Translations under genes and position numbers: made by a program
In this document: piece by piece, positions 44,601-56,620 of the stretch
How the letters are laid out: every line of letters begins with the position of its first letter
How positions within the stretch are numbered: the first letter of the stretch is position 1
Notes under the pieces: model-generated
Told to the model about the DNA's origin: nothing
Database searches by the model: none
The model's input: only the letters and a program-made list of their open reading frames with translations
Source of the DNA: Porphyra umbilicalis
Lineage: Eukaryota > Rhodophyta > Bangiophyceae > Bangiales > Bangiaceae
Reading direction: 5' to 3'
Length of the DNA: 64,000 nt
Assembly (NCBI GenBank): GCA_002049455.2
Contig: KV918767.1
Coordinates: 51,718-115,717 of the forward strand

Positions 44601-46847
44601 AGCCGTGGCAGGGGCGGCGAGTGGCTTGCCATCCAAGGCAGCATGATGCTGCACTCCTCTACACACGCGAACAGCACTTTCATGAAGCAGCATCACATAG
44701 TGGGAAATACAACGAAAAGCAAAACGAACTTATCACAGACTTGTAGGAGAGTTGACAGAGTTAACGCCATCATCCAAAGAAGCGCTCAATCTTTGATGTC
44801 ATCATATAGGTGAGGGTGCACAAAGGCGATTTTGGCCATTGTGATCAGTGCAGCCGACGACTCGGCTGAATTTCAAAAACATTCTCTTTAGACAGCACAA
44901 TAGCATCTTCTTCGGAACTATGGTTAACTGCTTTCATCAAATGCAGCAGAAATTGTCGTTTCCAGCATATACATCGCACTTGACCGCGTTTTTCACCCCA
45001 TTGAGGGCGATCCGTTGCTGGAAACCATGCAAACGACCCTCAGCGAGAGCGTGGACACTTGCTCGAAAAAGGACAGACTTGCGCGACATTGCGCAACGCT
45101 TGCGGACATTTCCATATCAAGAACCTACAGGACAACGTTCTGTGTCTCTGTCACGGTCCCGTTTTAGGTGCACAGCATCCCGTTCTCACGTACCCCTGCA
45201 ACGTGCACTTGCCTCAGAAAAAAAATAAAAGAGGCTCATGGGGTAGACGGCGGTCAGTATTTGCTCATCCTCAGTAGTACCCTGAACTGAAGTACAGGGA
45301 ACTGCGTGCAATCGGAAAGCGGCCGAGTTTACCAGACCACCCGCGATGCCCCCGCCGCGGCAGCGCCCGACGGCCGCGCGTCCGGCCACGGGTATACAGT
45401 CATTCTGCATTTCGGTTGCTTCCTTTACTATGCAGGGGTGCATAGTAACGAAAGTATTGCTGTCTTCTTCATTTGGCGCATGCCATCGATGTCAAGAGGG
45501 ATAATCAACTATGCGAAACTGTTTCTTAGCCATTCATGCGACCGGATAAGGATGTTTGACCAATGGGCAGTTGACCAAGAACCTGTCTTGACTTTGACTA
45601 CATCGGCCAAAATTGGAAAGACAGCAATAGGTCGACCGACAAGCGTGGTCCACGACGGCGATCGTCCTCAGTGGCTTGGAGTCGCAACTAGAATTCAGTT
45701 AAATTGACCGCGAAGAGTCGTGCGGACGCGTTTAAGAACAACTTACCTGCCCTCGCCGCAGCCGCCGCTGTCGCTCATCCACTATCGTCGTCGCAGCCGT
45801 CGTCCACGCCCTATCACTCCCCCCCGCTATCCATCCCGGTCATCAGCGGATCTCTTCTCCCCCCACCACCACCATGATCCCTCGCCCCACCAGCTGATTT
45901 GCCTCCTGCTCCGCGCTAATCCCGCGCCCAGCCCCACCCCACCACCCCTGGCCCCCTCCTGCCGGTCCAGCTTCAATCATCACCGATCCTCCCCCTGCCC
46001 TCTCCCCCATACTCCCTTGCCTCTCCCTTCGATCCATATCGGGCATTCGTACTGCCCCTTGTCGTCTAGGTACTTCTGATGTTTCTGTTATTCCGGTTCC
46101 CGCAGGAGGGTGCTCTTTGTGGTCTGGGGCGCATGTCTCCTCACCATGGCGGGGCAGATGTCTTAGTTGGCTCCGGTAGGTCCCATCATGTTTATCCAAA
46201 GAGCCTTAAAGCTGTGCCAGACAGTTGATCAGATACCTAGAGAAGGGTGCGGGGTGGCGGCCTGTGTACACGGGCTTGCGTGGCGAAAAATGGCAGGTGG
46301 GGTGAACGATGTCCCCAATCATAGCCCACAAACGCCAACTAATGATAAGCGTCTGCAGAGGGGCGGGGGCTGGCATAGACACCTTAAGCTCGTAGGGGAG
46401 GCGCGCTCAAGTGAAAGGGAGTAAGTTTACAGCGACGTCATGCTACTGCTCTGACAATGGCGATGACTAAGGATATGGCGAAGTCGAGAGCGCCTTGCGA
46501 CGATGACGGACGGAGAATTGAAACAGCCCGATGAAGGAATTCCTTGCATGGACGGATTCAACTACCGACAAACTCCTACGCCGCTCAGTCCGGGAGACAG
46601 CAATCGACCCTTCCATTCTTCCTGGTCCATCAGCGATCTGGTGTAGAATACAACGCAATTGCGCTGGGTTCCCCGTCCTGGTTCTCCCAGGACAATGGAC
46701 AACAGGGGTGCATAGGAATGGAGAAAGACTGTATGCAGAATATTACCCCTCATTCAGGGGCTCAAGGATACGTATTCGGCCGGCGTGACCGGACGGAGTG
46801 GGGAGGTCTTATAGCTGTGACATCCGTTAACGCCAAAGGTACGCAGC
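41650..46847. other. Long stretch without a confident gene
   Basis: 41730-42042 (plus) encodes a short basic frame ending ECMVCHCSFFKSRMPRHKHF, reminiscent of a lone Cys/His finger but overlapping the 5' end of the transposase gene. 42170-44650 is GC-rich with Ala/Arg/Pro shadow frames on both strands. From about 44640 the sequence becomes AT-richer, with moderate frames at 44848-45228, 45306-45707 and 46544-46900 (plus) that have mixed composition but no motif. Confidence 0.35.
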
Positions 46848-49800
46848 TCAGACAACCACACTTCCTTGTGTCCGAGCAAACGTCTGCACAACATCGCTAG
46901 TTACCCGTACCTCCCGGCGCCGCACAATATGCTCCATCTTGCCGATGGAAGCGTAGCGTCTCTGGTGAGTCATGATGTTTTTGAGATCAAGGTCGCCGTA
47001 GGAGTCTTCGTTATAGAAGTGAGAGCACCTGTGGTTACAGAAGAGGTCCGACGCGACCGACAAACCGCGGAGCATCCACCGAAATGTGGCCATAGCGCAC
47101 CGCAAGAACCCACACGCAAAGTCGTACACCACGTACCGCGGAGTTTGGGGGAAGCGCGACAGAACAGCGTGTATCAGCACCTGCGTGCTCTCCTTCGGGT
47201 CCAGCACCGCAATACCCGATATATTTGAGTGCGCGCAGGCACAGCACACGGTCAATGCCCCGTCTGAGAACTTTTCTGAGGAGTAGAAACTCTTTTCGCG
47301 CATCCCACTGGATATCTTGTCGCCCTACTCAAACGGTTCGGCGCTGCACTGCTACCGACCCGGCGTATAAACGCCCGTGACGCTGGTGCACAAAGACGCT
47401 TTTGGGTAGCGCTCCTGGAAAATAGAGATCAACTCCTCGTCCGTCTCTCCGCCTTTGAGGTAGTGCTCCACGTACTCGTGCCGAGCCTAGACGTGCGCAG
47501 CATAATCCGAGTAGAAGGTCCGCACGCAGGTCACCGCATCCTCGAGGACACCGACAATGGGGGTGGCAGAAGCCGGCACCGAGTTAAACACCGACGTCGC
47601 GGCCTGCAACGCGACCACGACGTGCCGCAGGTCGAGGAGGCACACGGCTGCGCTAGACGTGGCTGCCTTCTCCCGCATGTCGCAGACCACCTCCGCCACG
47701 ACCAGATCGATGCTAAAACGGGAGATTCTGGAGTGCAGCACGCGGCTGACGTCCATGAGAGCGTCCAAGAGACGGACCTTGACCTCTGCAAGGACCGGGT
47801 CAAGGTTGAAGGCCAGCACCATCCGAAACGCATTCAACGTCGTTGGTGTCAAGCCTCTGCATGTGCGGCTGCAGGAGGGTCTTTGAGTTGTTGAACTCGG
47901 GCTCATCTTCTGGCTTCACGGTGCCACAGTCGCTTTTTTGCGCCCGTCGGTGACGGCCTTGTGAAATAGGGATGCGCGCCCGCCCATTGCCGACGCCGTC
48001 GGTCACTTTACCGCCTGTCCCCTTCCTGGACTCGTTCAGCACCGCAGCTGCTGCACGGTCTTCCTCTACCTCAATCCGGCATGCGTCGTAAGGCACCACT
48101 GCGTCGGGGTTCTCCACGCGCTAATGGGCGATGAAACCGGCCAGTCGGACCGCACAGTCTGCCCAGCGCTTCCGCTCCTTGGTGGGATTGACTTGCGTCG
48201 TCTTGTAGGCCGACAAAAACGACTCGGCCAACGGCAGGGCAGCTGCATCTTCCCTCCACACCAATCATCAGCAGCCTCTGAATTCTCCGTGTCGCCGAGG
48301 GCACGTCTTCGGCTTGGTCGCCAGCTCCCGACGAAGAACAGACAGGACAACGTCATCTCAGCCGACCTCAGCGTGCGGTCCGGCACGGCGACGGGGCTGT
48401 CAGGTACCAAGGCCTTTCGCATGAAGCGACGCGCCTGCTTACCCACGATCAAGCACCCCTTCCGGCTGTGCATGTTCAGGGCCGGCGCGTCCTCGCAAAC
48501 ATGCTCAAAAGAGAAAAGCTGCCAGTTGGCATCGTAGCCAAGGCAAATGCAGTCCGAAGTCACGACCAGGTAGCGGCCGCACTCACCATTGCGCTGACCG
48601 CCTCGCGGTCCTCCGGCGACACGTGATCCAAAAGCGGGTCGTCAAAGATGATGGAGAGGCTGCGGAGACAGAGGGACTTAGCTAGGAAGAGGAGGAAGCC
48701 ACACGTGAAGTTTTCGCGGGTCCTTGCGCCTGTTCCGGCGGGCCGCGCACCCATCCCCACCGTGGCACCGCGCTGCCTCTTCTTGGCGTCCGGTTGGAAC
48801 GCGTTCAGATCCGAAAGGTTGCCGTCGTCGCCGTAGATTCTTCCACCGTCCACGCCTTGGCCGCTGCCCTCAGCACCTAGGGAGGAGGTAACGGCATCAG
48901 CGGCAAGGGTGGCACAAAATTCGAGCGAGCTAAAGACGCTCGTGTCAGGCCACTATAAGGGAAAGTCTTCATTACTATCTCAGCCAAGAGCGACCGCAAC
49001 TGTACCCAGCAGCTCCTCAACAGATGGCGCAAAACGACCAGGAAAGTTGGCCACGGATGACGTGAACCAGGGTAATAAAAAGCGCGACCATAAACGGCGC
49101 CACTCAAACGTACGGCAGGAAGAGCGCCAGGCAGGATGACCTGTTGATCCGCCGCGCACTGAGCAAGTCTAAGGCCTCACGCACCGCACGGAGTGACTTC
49201 GTTCTGCACTAAAAGCTTGCAGTGTTATCTGTATCCCTGGCCCAAGCAAACAAGAGCTTGGCAGGAAGTAGTAATTGTGGAAGAACGGGAGACGGTCAAA
49301 AAATGGAAAGGAATGCTGTCTATGGAAAGTAAACGGCAACCTCTTCACGGAAGGAGCGCAAGAAGGACGGAGGCACGAGTAGCACGCGGGCGACGCCCGC
49401 GGCGTGCCGCACCCCGAGGAACCCTTTCCATGTAGTAAAGTTATTGCAGCAATGCAAGAAATGATGGCAGATAAGAAGCGGCGTGGGACTGCAGAGCAGC
49501 AAGGGTGGGCCGATAGCAATGGTGTACAGAGACTAGCTCAACAGTGACACCGCGCGCGCACACAATGACGGAACGATCCGGTCGTGTGGATAAAGCGGCG
49601 GATCTCCGGCCGCCAAAGATCTCGTTTTGTCAAGCATACTGTGTCATGACGCGGCTGAGGTGATTCACCAGTCGGCGCGATATTTCTTCATCCCTCCACT
49701 GTCACCCCGTCGATCTTGCCAGTGGAAGGTGCAGCGCGGTTCCCTTTTTTGCAGCCAGTGACTTTCGGCCTTGTTGTGACGGTAGCTGATAGTTGATTCC

Positions 49801-51507
49801 ACAGTAAGTTAACCCTCGAGGACCTCACTGCCAGACCTAGCATTAGCTTCGCACCAAGTCAATGGAGAAAGAACCGGATGGTCCCTCACGTCAAAAGGAT
49901 TGCTCTGGTACCGCTCTGTCGGATCGGACCGCAGCAACCCCTGGGGGTCGCCAAATGCCAGGTATGGTCTCTCACCCTGTTAGGAGGACAGGGTAGCGTG
50001 CTTCCAAAGAAGCCGCGTGAGTGAGAAATGAGAAAACAAGAACATTTGGACCAGCCCCTACAAAAAAAAAAACAGGCACCATCTGTTCGAAGTACGTAAA
50101 CGAGCACTCGGTCCCCATGAAGCTACGCGCGAAAGGGGAAATCAAAATAACAGATGCGAGAGCATGAGAAAAAACACGCGAGCTTCGCAAGTAAACAATA
50201 TCGCCACCAACTATGGTCGAGGAGAGTAAGCGATTCTCAGTCATAGAAATATGGATGCGACTCGATGTACGGGTTATTCTGAGCCATGGCGTCGGGCGAG
50301 TGCTCTTCGCAATGGCGCGCCTGGTTGAGGTCAGGCTCGTAAAAGAAGACTCGCACAATGCGATTGGAGCTCGCAAAGCACCGATGCAGAACAGACTCCG
50401 GGGGCGGAAGGGGAAGCACGACGTCGTCGACGAACACAAAAACGAAATACCAACGCGTCTAGCACTCCTCCTGATACCGTGACGCCCACACGGACAGCTC
50501 TCGGCACCACAGGGACAGAGCGTCGAACAAGAACACAGAGCAGAGCAGGTCTGTCAAGCTGGGCACCGTCCGGCGCGACACGTACACTGAACCCTCCCTC
50601 TGTCGCTTGCAGAGCCAGTGACCGCCAGGGGTGTACCAGCAGATGCACTGGGCTCTGTGGTTTCCGGATGCGGGGGCTGTGGTCGCCGGAGCCGGGGTGC
50701 CGGTACAAGCCTGTGCCTCCTCGTCGACCGTCGGAGCGTCCGCTTCGACCGCACGCACATCGCCAGCACGCACCGGAAAACCAGAAGACGGTGTGGATGG
50801 CGGGTACTCGAAAAGGTCTTAATCCCGAAGGGAATATATTTCCGGTTCATGACAAGATGACCTATCGCTTCGGAAGGCGGTGTTGCGGACATGGTCGGGA
50901 CCCCACAAGGGAGGCTGGGAGCTGCTCGTGTACGAACGGGCGACCATTCAGCCAGCCCGGCGTTGTCTCCTGCCGCAGCACGTGAGGCCGAGGAGACGGA
51001 GCATTCGAGCATCCTCGGCGAGTTCGCGTTGGTGGGCGAGACGGGGCTGGCCGACCGCGTCGGCGCTTCCTTAGTGTCTGATTGCAGAATGTAGTTGTGC
51101 GCCAGTCGCAGAAAGCCATAGGAGCCGGCAGCAGTTGGGACGCCTGCGTCCATGACGGAGGAGGGCGAAGCACCAAGCATGAGCATCAGAGCGGTCAGCA
51201 GAGACGAGTCCTGTGCCGCTCCCGCCAAAAGCGGCGTGGCGAGTAATGAGGGGTAGGGGGCGGCTCGCGGGAAGGGCGCATGGGGGGAGATGTGAAGGGG
51301 AAGAGGCAAGTGGATCGTAAGTGGGTCGGCCAGGGAAGAAAATTGGCCAGTGGAGTGGCGTGTCAGCGCGTTGTTGCACCTGAAGAGAGGGGCAGGTCGC
51401 CGCTCTTAATCACGGGCGACCTGTCCACGTCGCACAAAGAGTCTGGCGCTACATTTGGCAGAAAGGAAGCCAGCAGCTGTTCGAGATGGGGAGGAAACCC
51501 GTACATA
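46848..51507 (-). pseudogene. Decayed multi-exon DDE transposase, tentatively KDZ/Zisupton-like
   Basis: Coherent minus-strand pieces suggest one old gene. A start MYGFPPHLEQLLASFLP lies at 51507 with a following CAG|GTGCAA donor. A Cys/Trp-rich part at 50773-50237 reads CICWYTPGGHWLCKRQREGS and FFYEPDLNQARHC. LLDHVSPEDREAVSAMV and SDCICLGYDANWQLFSF lie near 48660-48500. FNNSKTLLQPHMQRLD then AFNLDPVLAEVKVRLLDALMDVSR follows near 47900-47740. Last comes IAVLDPKESTQVLIHAVL with RYVVYDFACGFLRCAMATFR, CNHRCSHFYNEDSYGDLD and a terminal part at 47200-46850. The YDFACG...NHRCS arrangement resembles the C-terminal catalytic part of KDZ-type transposases, judged by eye. In-frame stops: TAG at 47325-47327, 47352-47354, 47487-47489, 48121-48123 and 50459-50461, and tandem TGA at 48265-48270; frameshifts occur near 47830 and 48570. 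Exon limits are mostly unknown and more than one element may be merged. Confidence 0.5.
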
Positions 51508-52274
51508 GCCGTAGCTGCGCAGTCTCGTTCTTTCTACGTTAAGAACGACACAGGTTGACAGTCTTCAAACTTCAATAGGCGGGTGCTCTTCGAAACGCAC
51601 TTGTGTGTTACACACCTTTATTTGTCGACTGAGCGCTTCTGCATTTTCACTAAGCTTCGCACTGCCCGACAGATCAGCGATCCGGCTCCGTGGGTGACCC
51701 CCGTTCGAGGCAGTAACCAGCGTCGCACCCCCCCGCCCACGACACACCAGGCCCCGCGCAAATTAGCCTCGTACCCCGGCGGCGCCGTCTCCTTTGTGAT
51801 GCCTGGATACATGGGTGGCGAATAGTGCCGGTGCTGTCACCAAACGACTCGGCGGCGAGCCCCTCGCGGCGTGGCGGAGCGGTCTGTGACTGCTCGTCCT
51901 GGCGCCGCCGACGCCGGGGCGGAAGGTGCTCTCAGAGGCGGCGGCACGTGGCGGCGGCGGCGGCCGCTGGCACCGCCCTCCCGTCTGGCACACTTCGATT
52001 GGATGTGCTGTGGGTGTCGGTTGCCGCCAACGGCGCTACATCGGCATGGGTCCCCCATAGACATATTTGCGGCCGCCGGCGGTGGCGCTGCGCTCAGTAG
52101 CCTGCATCCTGCTTTGTTGTCGACGGCTGGGCCCCAGGAGGCCCGCAGGCGGCGGGGAATGGGGCTGCAACTGATCTCATCGGCGGAGAGACCCTGCAGT
52201 GGCTATTTTCCTGTGGCGGCTACCTAGGCACGCCCGACCGCGTCTTGTCGCAGTTGTGTATGTGAACGAGGAAA

Positions 52275-53463
52275 CTTGCGAAGCTCCGAAAGCTGCGGCT
52301 GCTTGTGGTCAATGAGGTCTTCACCATTAGCGCCGCCTCCCTGGCTCTTTTTCTTCGCGTTCTGCGGCTCTTTCGATCGTCGGCAATGGAAACGCTCCCT
52401 GCAGTTGGCAAGAATATAATCTTTTCGTGACTGCCGCTTCTCGCTTGGGTGTCGTCACGGTCGGACGGTCTTCTGTTCTGTTTGCCCTATTATGTTTCTA
52501 GTTATTGTTCTGCTTCTCAAAACATTCTGACCTTCTACTTTGCTTCACTCTTACTTCTCCTCTGGGTGTCCATCACTTGCGCAATGCGTGTTTCTCAGTT
52601 GCGGGTGATCCGTTGCAGACGCTCCCTGTTGATCTTACCCACACCCGTGATAGATCGCTTTTTTTTCTAGTCTCTGCAGTGGCGGTCCCTCTTCCGGGGT
52701 AGCCGTGGCACCATCTGCGCATTGCGTGGCTCCCACTGCTACGACAGCGACGCCACTTTTTGTGCGATGCTGGAGCGGATCAGTATGGTCTTTCACAACC
52801 ACTAAAACATTGACGCGATCGACCAGACGTCGGAGCAGTTTACAGATGACATGAGGCGGCGGATGCCGCAGGTGCCGCCGCTCTGTAACGCTGTGTAGGC
52901 GAACAAACATCGACCGCCCGCAGCACGTTCCCGAGCCGACGTCCGTGTCCGACGCGGAGGACGAAGTGCTGACCGCCGTGCCGAACAAGGTCGCTTTCGT
53001 CAGCTTAGAACTGAGCCGCGTCGTACCATTGCAGCTGTGCGTCAAAGTGGGCGCGCCCGTCACAGCCACGCAGCGATTGTCGGTGCTGGTGACGACTGTC
53101 ACGGTCGGGATGGTCTCACAAGTGTCAGCTCAGGGCATCGAGTATGTGCTTAGTAACGGGCGGGTCATTCCGGGCCGTGCTATATGGGAGGCGTATGACG
53201 GCGCCGGGATTGTGATGGGGCGGCGGAGGCAGATCCCAATCATCCTTGCTTGGGCAGTTACTATTTACTGTGCGCAAGGTTCCGAGATTTACTGCGTTTG
53301 CATTGGCTTTGCCTTCGATAGGACGTGGGCATGTGATGGTCTGGTTCATGCCGCCCTGTCTTGCATGTGCTCGTTTCATTCTCTCTGTGTCAGGGTTCAG
53401 ACGATGAAGCACATGTGTACGAGCCCTGTTTGTCTCGAGTTCTGGAAGTCTATGGTGGAGTAG
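52275..53463 (+). pseudogene. PIF1-like helicase relic
   Basis: Three pieces follow PIF1 order. Around 52275-52420: KLRKLRLLVVNEVFTIS then LFLRVLRLFRSSAMETLP, matching Walker B and the following helix, but with Asn in place of the catalytic Asp of LLVVDEV. Around 52745-52870: DATFCAMLERI, a TAA, NIDAIDQTSEQF and RMPQVPPLCNAV. From 52945: PLQLCVKVGAPVTATQRLS and, in the C-terminal 'Walker-like' block, RRRQIPIILAWAVTIYCAQGSEI (normally PL.LAWA.TIHKSQG), then GLVHAALSCM for the usual VALSR. PIF1 helicases unwind DNA 5' to 3'; element-borne copies occur in Helitrons and others, but no Rep/HUH domain was found here. No Walker A was seen upstream. Substituted active-site residues and an internal stop indicate a dead copy. 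Confidence 0.6.
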
Positions 53464-54836
53464 TAGAAAAAATCCGGGTATTGTACTTGGGTACACGCTG
53501 CGCTACACCAAAAGCAGACACGCAAGTCAAAAAATTGCTGTACGGCTCCCAGCTTCTCAAGAGATACTGGCATGCCGATGCCTCTAAAGTGCTGCTCTGC
53601 AGAGTCCCCGTATGCTTGTGTTTGGTACCGCAAGTCCGAGGCTTCATAAACTTTGCGACCAACGCCGACCTCAAACTCAGCCCCATTCAGCTCCACCGCT
53701 GCAGTGGCAAATATCCCTGGATCATGGTCACCGCGCTTGGGAATAGCAACACGGGACATAAGCTTCGTGCCCGACACTCGAGCTTCAGGACATGGCGGGC
53801 CGGTCGAAAGCTCGACGCGTAACCTACGGATAAAGACTCCTCACGAACTAGATAGAGCTCGTATGTTCAGGTTAGATGGCCATTTTTCCGAATATGGTGC
53901 CCAAACACAAGTCCAGCAGGCACACTCACATAAACAGGATCCAAAGAGAAGGAAAGGGGACAAGATAACGTACCCGATCTTGTCGATGGACCTAATGACT
54001 CTGTGCCGGAGGCACTCGGCGAAAGTGGTCGGGCGCGGATGGTTCGTCATGAGGCAAAATGCGGTGTGCATTCCGTGCTCGTACAAGACATCAAGGGCTC
54101 TCGGCTCGGTCGTGATAAAAAATGCCGACACATTGCCTTCGAGTATGTGAACGCCGTCATGCTGGCTGAACCGCCCGGGCATGTCCCCTGTAACCACCTT
54201 CTGACCGTGTTCGTACAGCATGTGGCCGAGAAGTGGCAATACCCGGGCGCTGCCAACAGTAGAGGCGGAAGCGGCCCCCCCAGACGCACCCACACCGCCG
54301 AATTCATTGGCAGTTGCGCCTGCTTCTGCAACGACAGCTGCGTCATGAGGTGCAGGGCCGGCACGTGCGGCAGGGGCGGCGCCTGCAGCCGTGCCGGCAG
54401 CCGCAGCAGCCGAGGCTTCACCTGAGGCCTCTGCTGGCTTGTTGTGGCTCTCGTTGGCGCGGCGCACCTTTCCCGCCCTGTTTAACGTAGGCGGTACGCG
54501 CGTATCCCCGCAGGAGCGGTTGACAATCCACTCGTATGCGCTGTCCACACCTTTCGGCGCCGCCAGCGCCTCCGGGCGTCTCGGCCCCAAGGCCGCACCG
54601 CCCGCACCGCCAGCAGCTACAGAATCGCCGGCTAGGCCAACGACAGATGTAGCGCCGTGGGATCCTGTCCGACCGCGTCCGCCACTACCATTGCCTGTCC
54701 CTTTCACCCCGCTTGCCTCTGAGTTTGAGTGCAGTGCCGGCAGGCTCGCCCTCAGTCGGGTAGATCCCGCGGTTGACGAGGTGTTGCCTACCAACCCCGC
54801 GTCCGCACAGGTACTCCCGCGAATGAGCCCCTCCAC
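53397..54836 (-). CDS. Unknown spliced protein
   Basis: Exon 1 runs from ATG at 54836 to 53974, and exon 2 from 53823; the intron 53824-53973 (GT-AG, 150 bp) joins in phase 2 to give SIDKIG|LRVELSTGPPCPEARVSG. The first 200 residues are Gly/Ala/Ser-rich and probably disordered. Then comes a mixed, folded-looking region (RVLPLLGHMLYEHGQKVV, HILEGNVSAFFITTEPRALDVLYEHG, TTFAECLRHRVIRSIDK), continuing in exon 2 as SRVAIPKRGDHDPGIFATAAVELNGAEFEVGVGRKVYEAS. Repetition of LYEHG may be meaningful. I recognise no family. The frame ends at 53397, but the true 3' end may involve a further intron because the last 25 residues look unlike the rest. It overlaps tail-to-tail with the PIF1-like relic. Confidence 0.5.
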
Positions 54837-56620
54837 GGGTCGCGTCGCACGTCAGCATCCTGCTGGACAGGCAGGGACCGATAGAAGAGCATTGTAGCTG
54901 CTTTCGGCGCCTTGCGGGCACCGCTTTCGGCCCGGCATGTCTTCTCCGTCGCGTAAACGATCAACGGGGTGCTCTAGCCACGCCGCACCAGCAAAACGAC
55001 GGGAGGTCGCTTCCGTTCTGCACACTGGCGTGCTTGCAGCAATGTTGTGCGGCCTCAATCGCCGAGGCTCCATGTTTGGGGACAGTAGGATGCTCCCTAC
55101 CGCGGGCCATTGCCGGGGCGGGAGGCAGAAGAGCGGAGGAGGGTGGCTAGAGCACAGGGCAGTTGGGGGGGCGCGAGCAGTGGAAAAAGTATAGAAGAAG
55201 GACGAGGGGTGGAGGGACGGTGGTGGCGGTCGCTACGACAGCACTATCTCCCAAAGACATATCGAAAGAAAAGGGTGACGAACGGGTGCCGCACCACGAG
55301 GTGCGGGAGGAGGAGGCATTGGGGGTTCAGGTGGCGGAGGGGGATAGCCGCGCGCCACGTAATTTAGGCGCAAGACTGATATACCCGAGTTGCTCGCGTG
55401 CAGCAGGTCGGTGTCCACCCTCAGGCACCGTTCTGGTGCTGGTGTGCCACAGTCGTTTCATGGCCGCCTTTCGAAGTAGCGTGACGTCGTCGTTGTAATG
55501 CCTCCGTTGATCCAGGGCCCTGATCTGTTCTTTATGTACTGTCAGTCGTCCATCCTGCTGACGTTTGTCCAACTGCCCCTTCTCCCAGGACTAGCAGAGG
55601 AAGTGGCTGCTCGTTAAGTAGTAAGAGCGTCCCGGCCTGGACAACAACGGTTGATTTGTCCAAAAGAATGAGAACGCTGCTTGACTATCCTACTCCACGT
55701 CCTTCGGGCTCTCGCTCACGCGCCGCCCAATGCGCCATTCCTCGTGGTCTCTCGTACTCCAGAACGAGATATGAAAACAAGCCACGATGGCCAGAAGGAC
55801 AAGCCGGAATCCAAGAGGGCTCACGAAGGGTAGTGACGAGAGGGCGGGGGGGGAGGAGGTGGGGCGGTGCAGAAAATGATGGAAGCTGAACCGCACCATT
55901 GCTTGAGTGGCCACGTCTCTCTTCTTCTGCTGGTACAACTTCGGGGGTTCATGTGCTCGCGCGCCAGTGGGGGACTCATGCGCTTGACTGCACAGCGATA
56001 GGAAGCTAGTAGCCGGCGTCGGCATCGGCGGCGGCCAGAGGGAGCGCATCGGCGATAGCGACGCGCCGTGCTGCGAAAAGTGCCCTCTCTCCTCCCGACC
56101 ACTGCCCCGAAGTGGGCGCAACCTTCCTCCGCGCACGGGCTGCACAGTGGTGTCCTTTCGCGTATTTCTTGTCCTACTTTGCTTCGCCACTGTACTGAGA
56201 ATCACAGCTGACTAGCGCATCAAGTCGCACTTGAAAGAAGTTAGAAGGACTTCGCAGTGCTGTTAATCACATCCTAATTACGTCGCCAACACGCCTGAAT
56301 GAGTTTTTTGGACGGGATACGAGCTCACACTCTCAGCGTGCGAGGAAGCACCCATTTTCGAGGAGCGTTTACGAGGAATGCGAGGGAAAAACGAGCTCGT
56401 GGTGGATCTAGCAAAGAGGTGCACGGCGCAGCTCTGCGTACGCTTGCGGTAGGAGGTGGAACGCTCGTCGGCGTTGGTCAGTCGGCGTGGGACCGCCAAG
56501 AGACACCCTCCAGCCCCCGGTCGCGCAATTTAAATTGTGTAAGCACTGAGACACCAATCGTATGGCTTCTATGCTGGGCACAGCTCGAGTCCTGATACTC
56601 CTTGTGCACAGCGGTCACTA
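54837..56620. other. No gene recognised
   Basis: Frames on both strands are short. A minus frame at 55690-56205 includes a hydrophobic run (FRLVLLAIVACFHISFWS) that could be a membrane segment but has no other support. Composition is intermediate GC. Confidence 0.35.

Noticed and set aside
42170-44650. Long Ala/Arg-rich frames on both strands
   Set aside because: Compositional shadows; a few coding-like snippets occur in different frames without a joinable gene.
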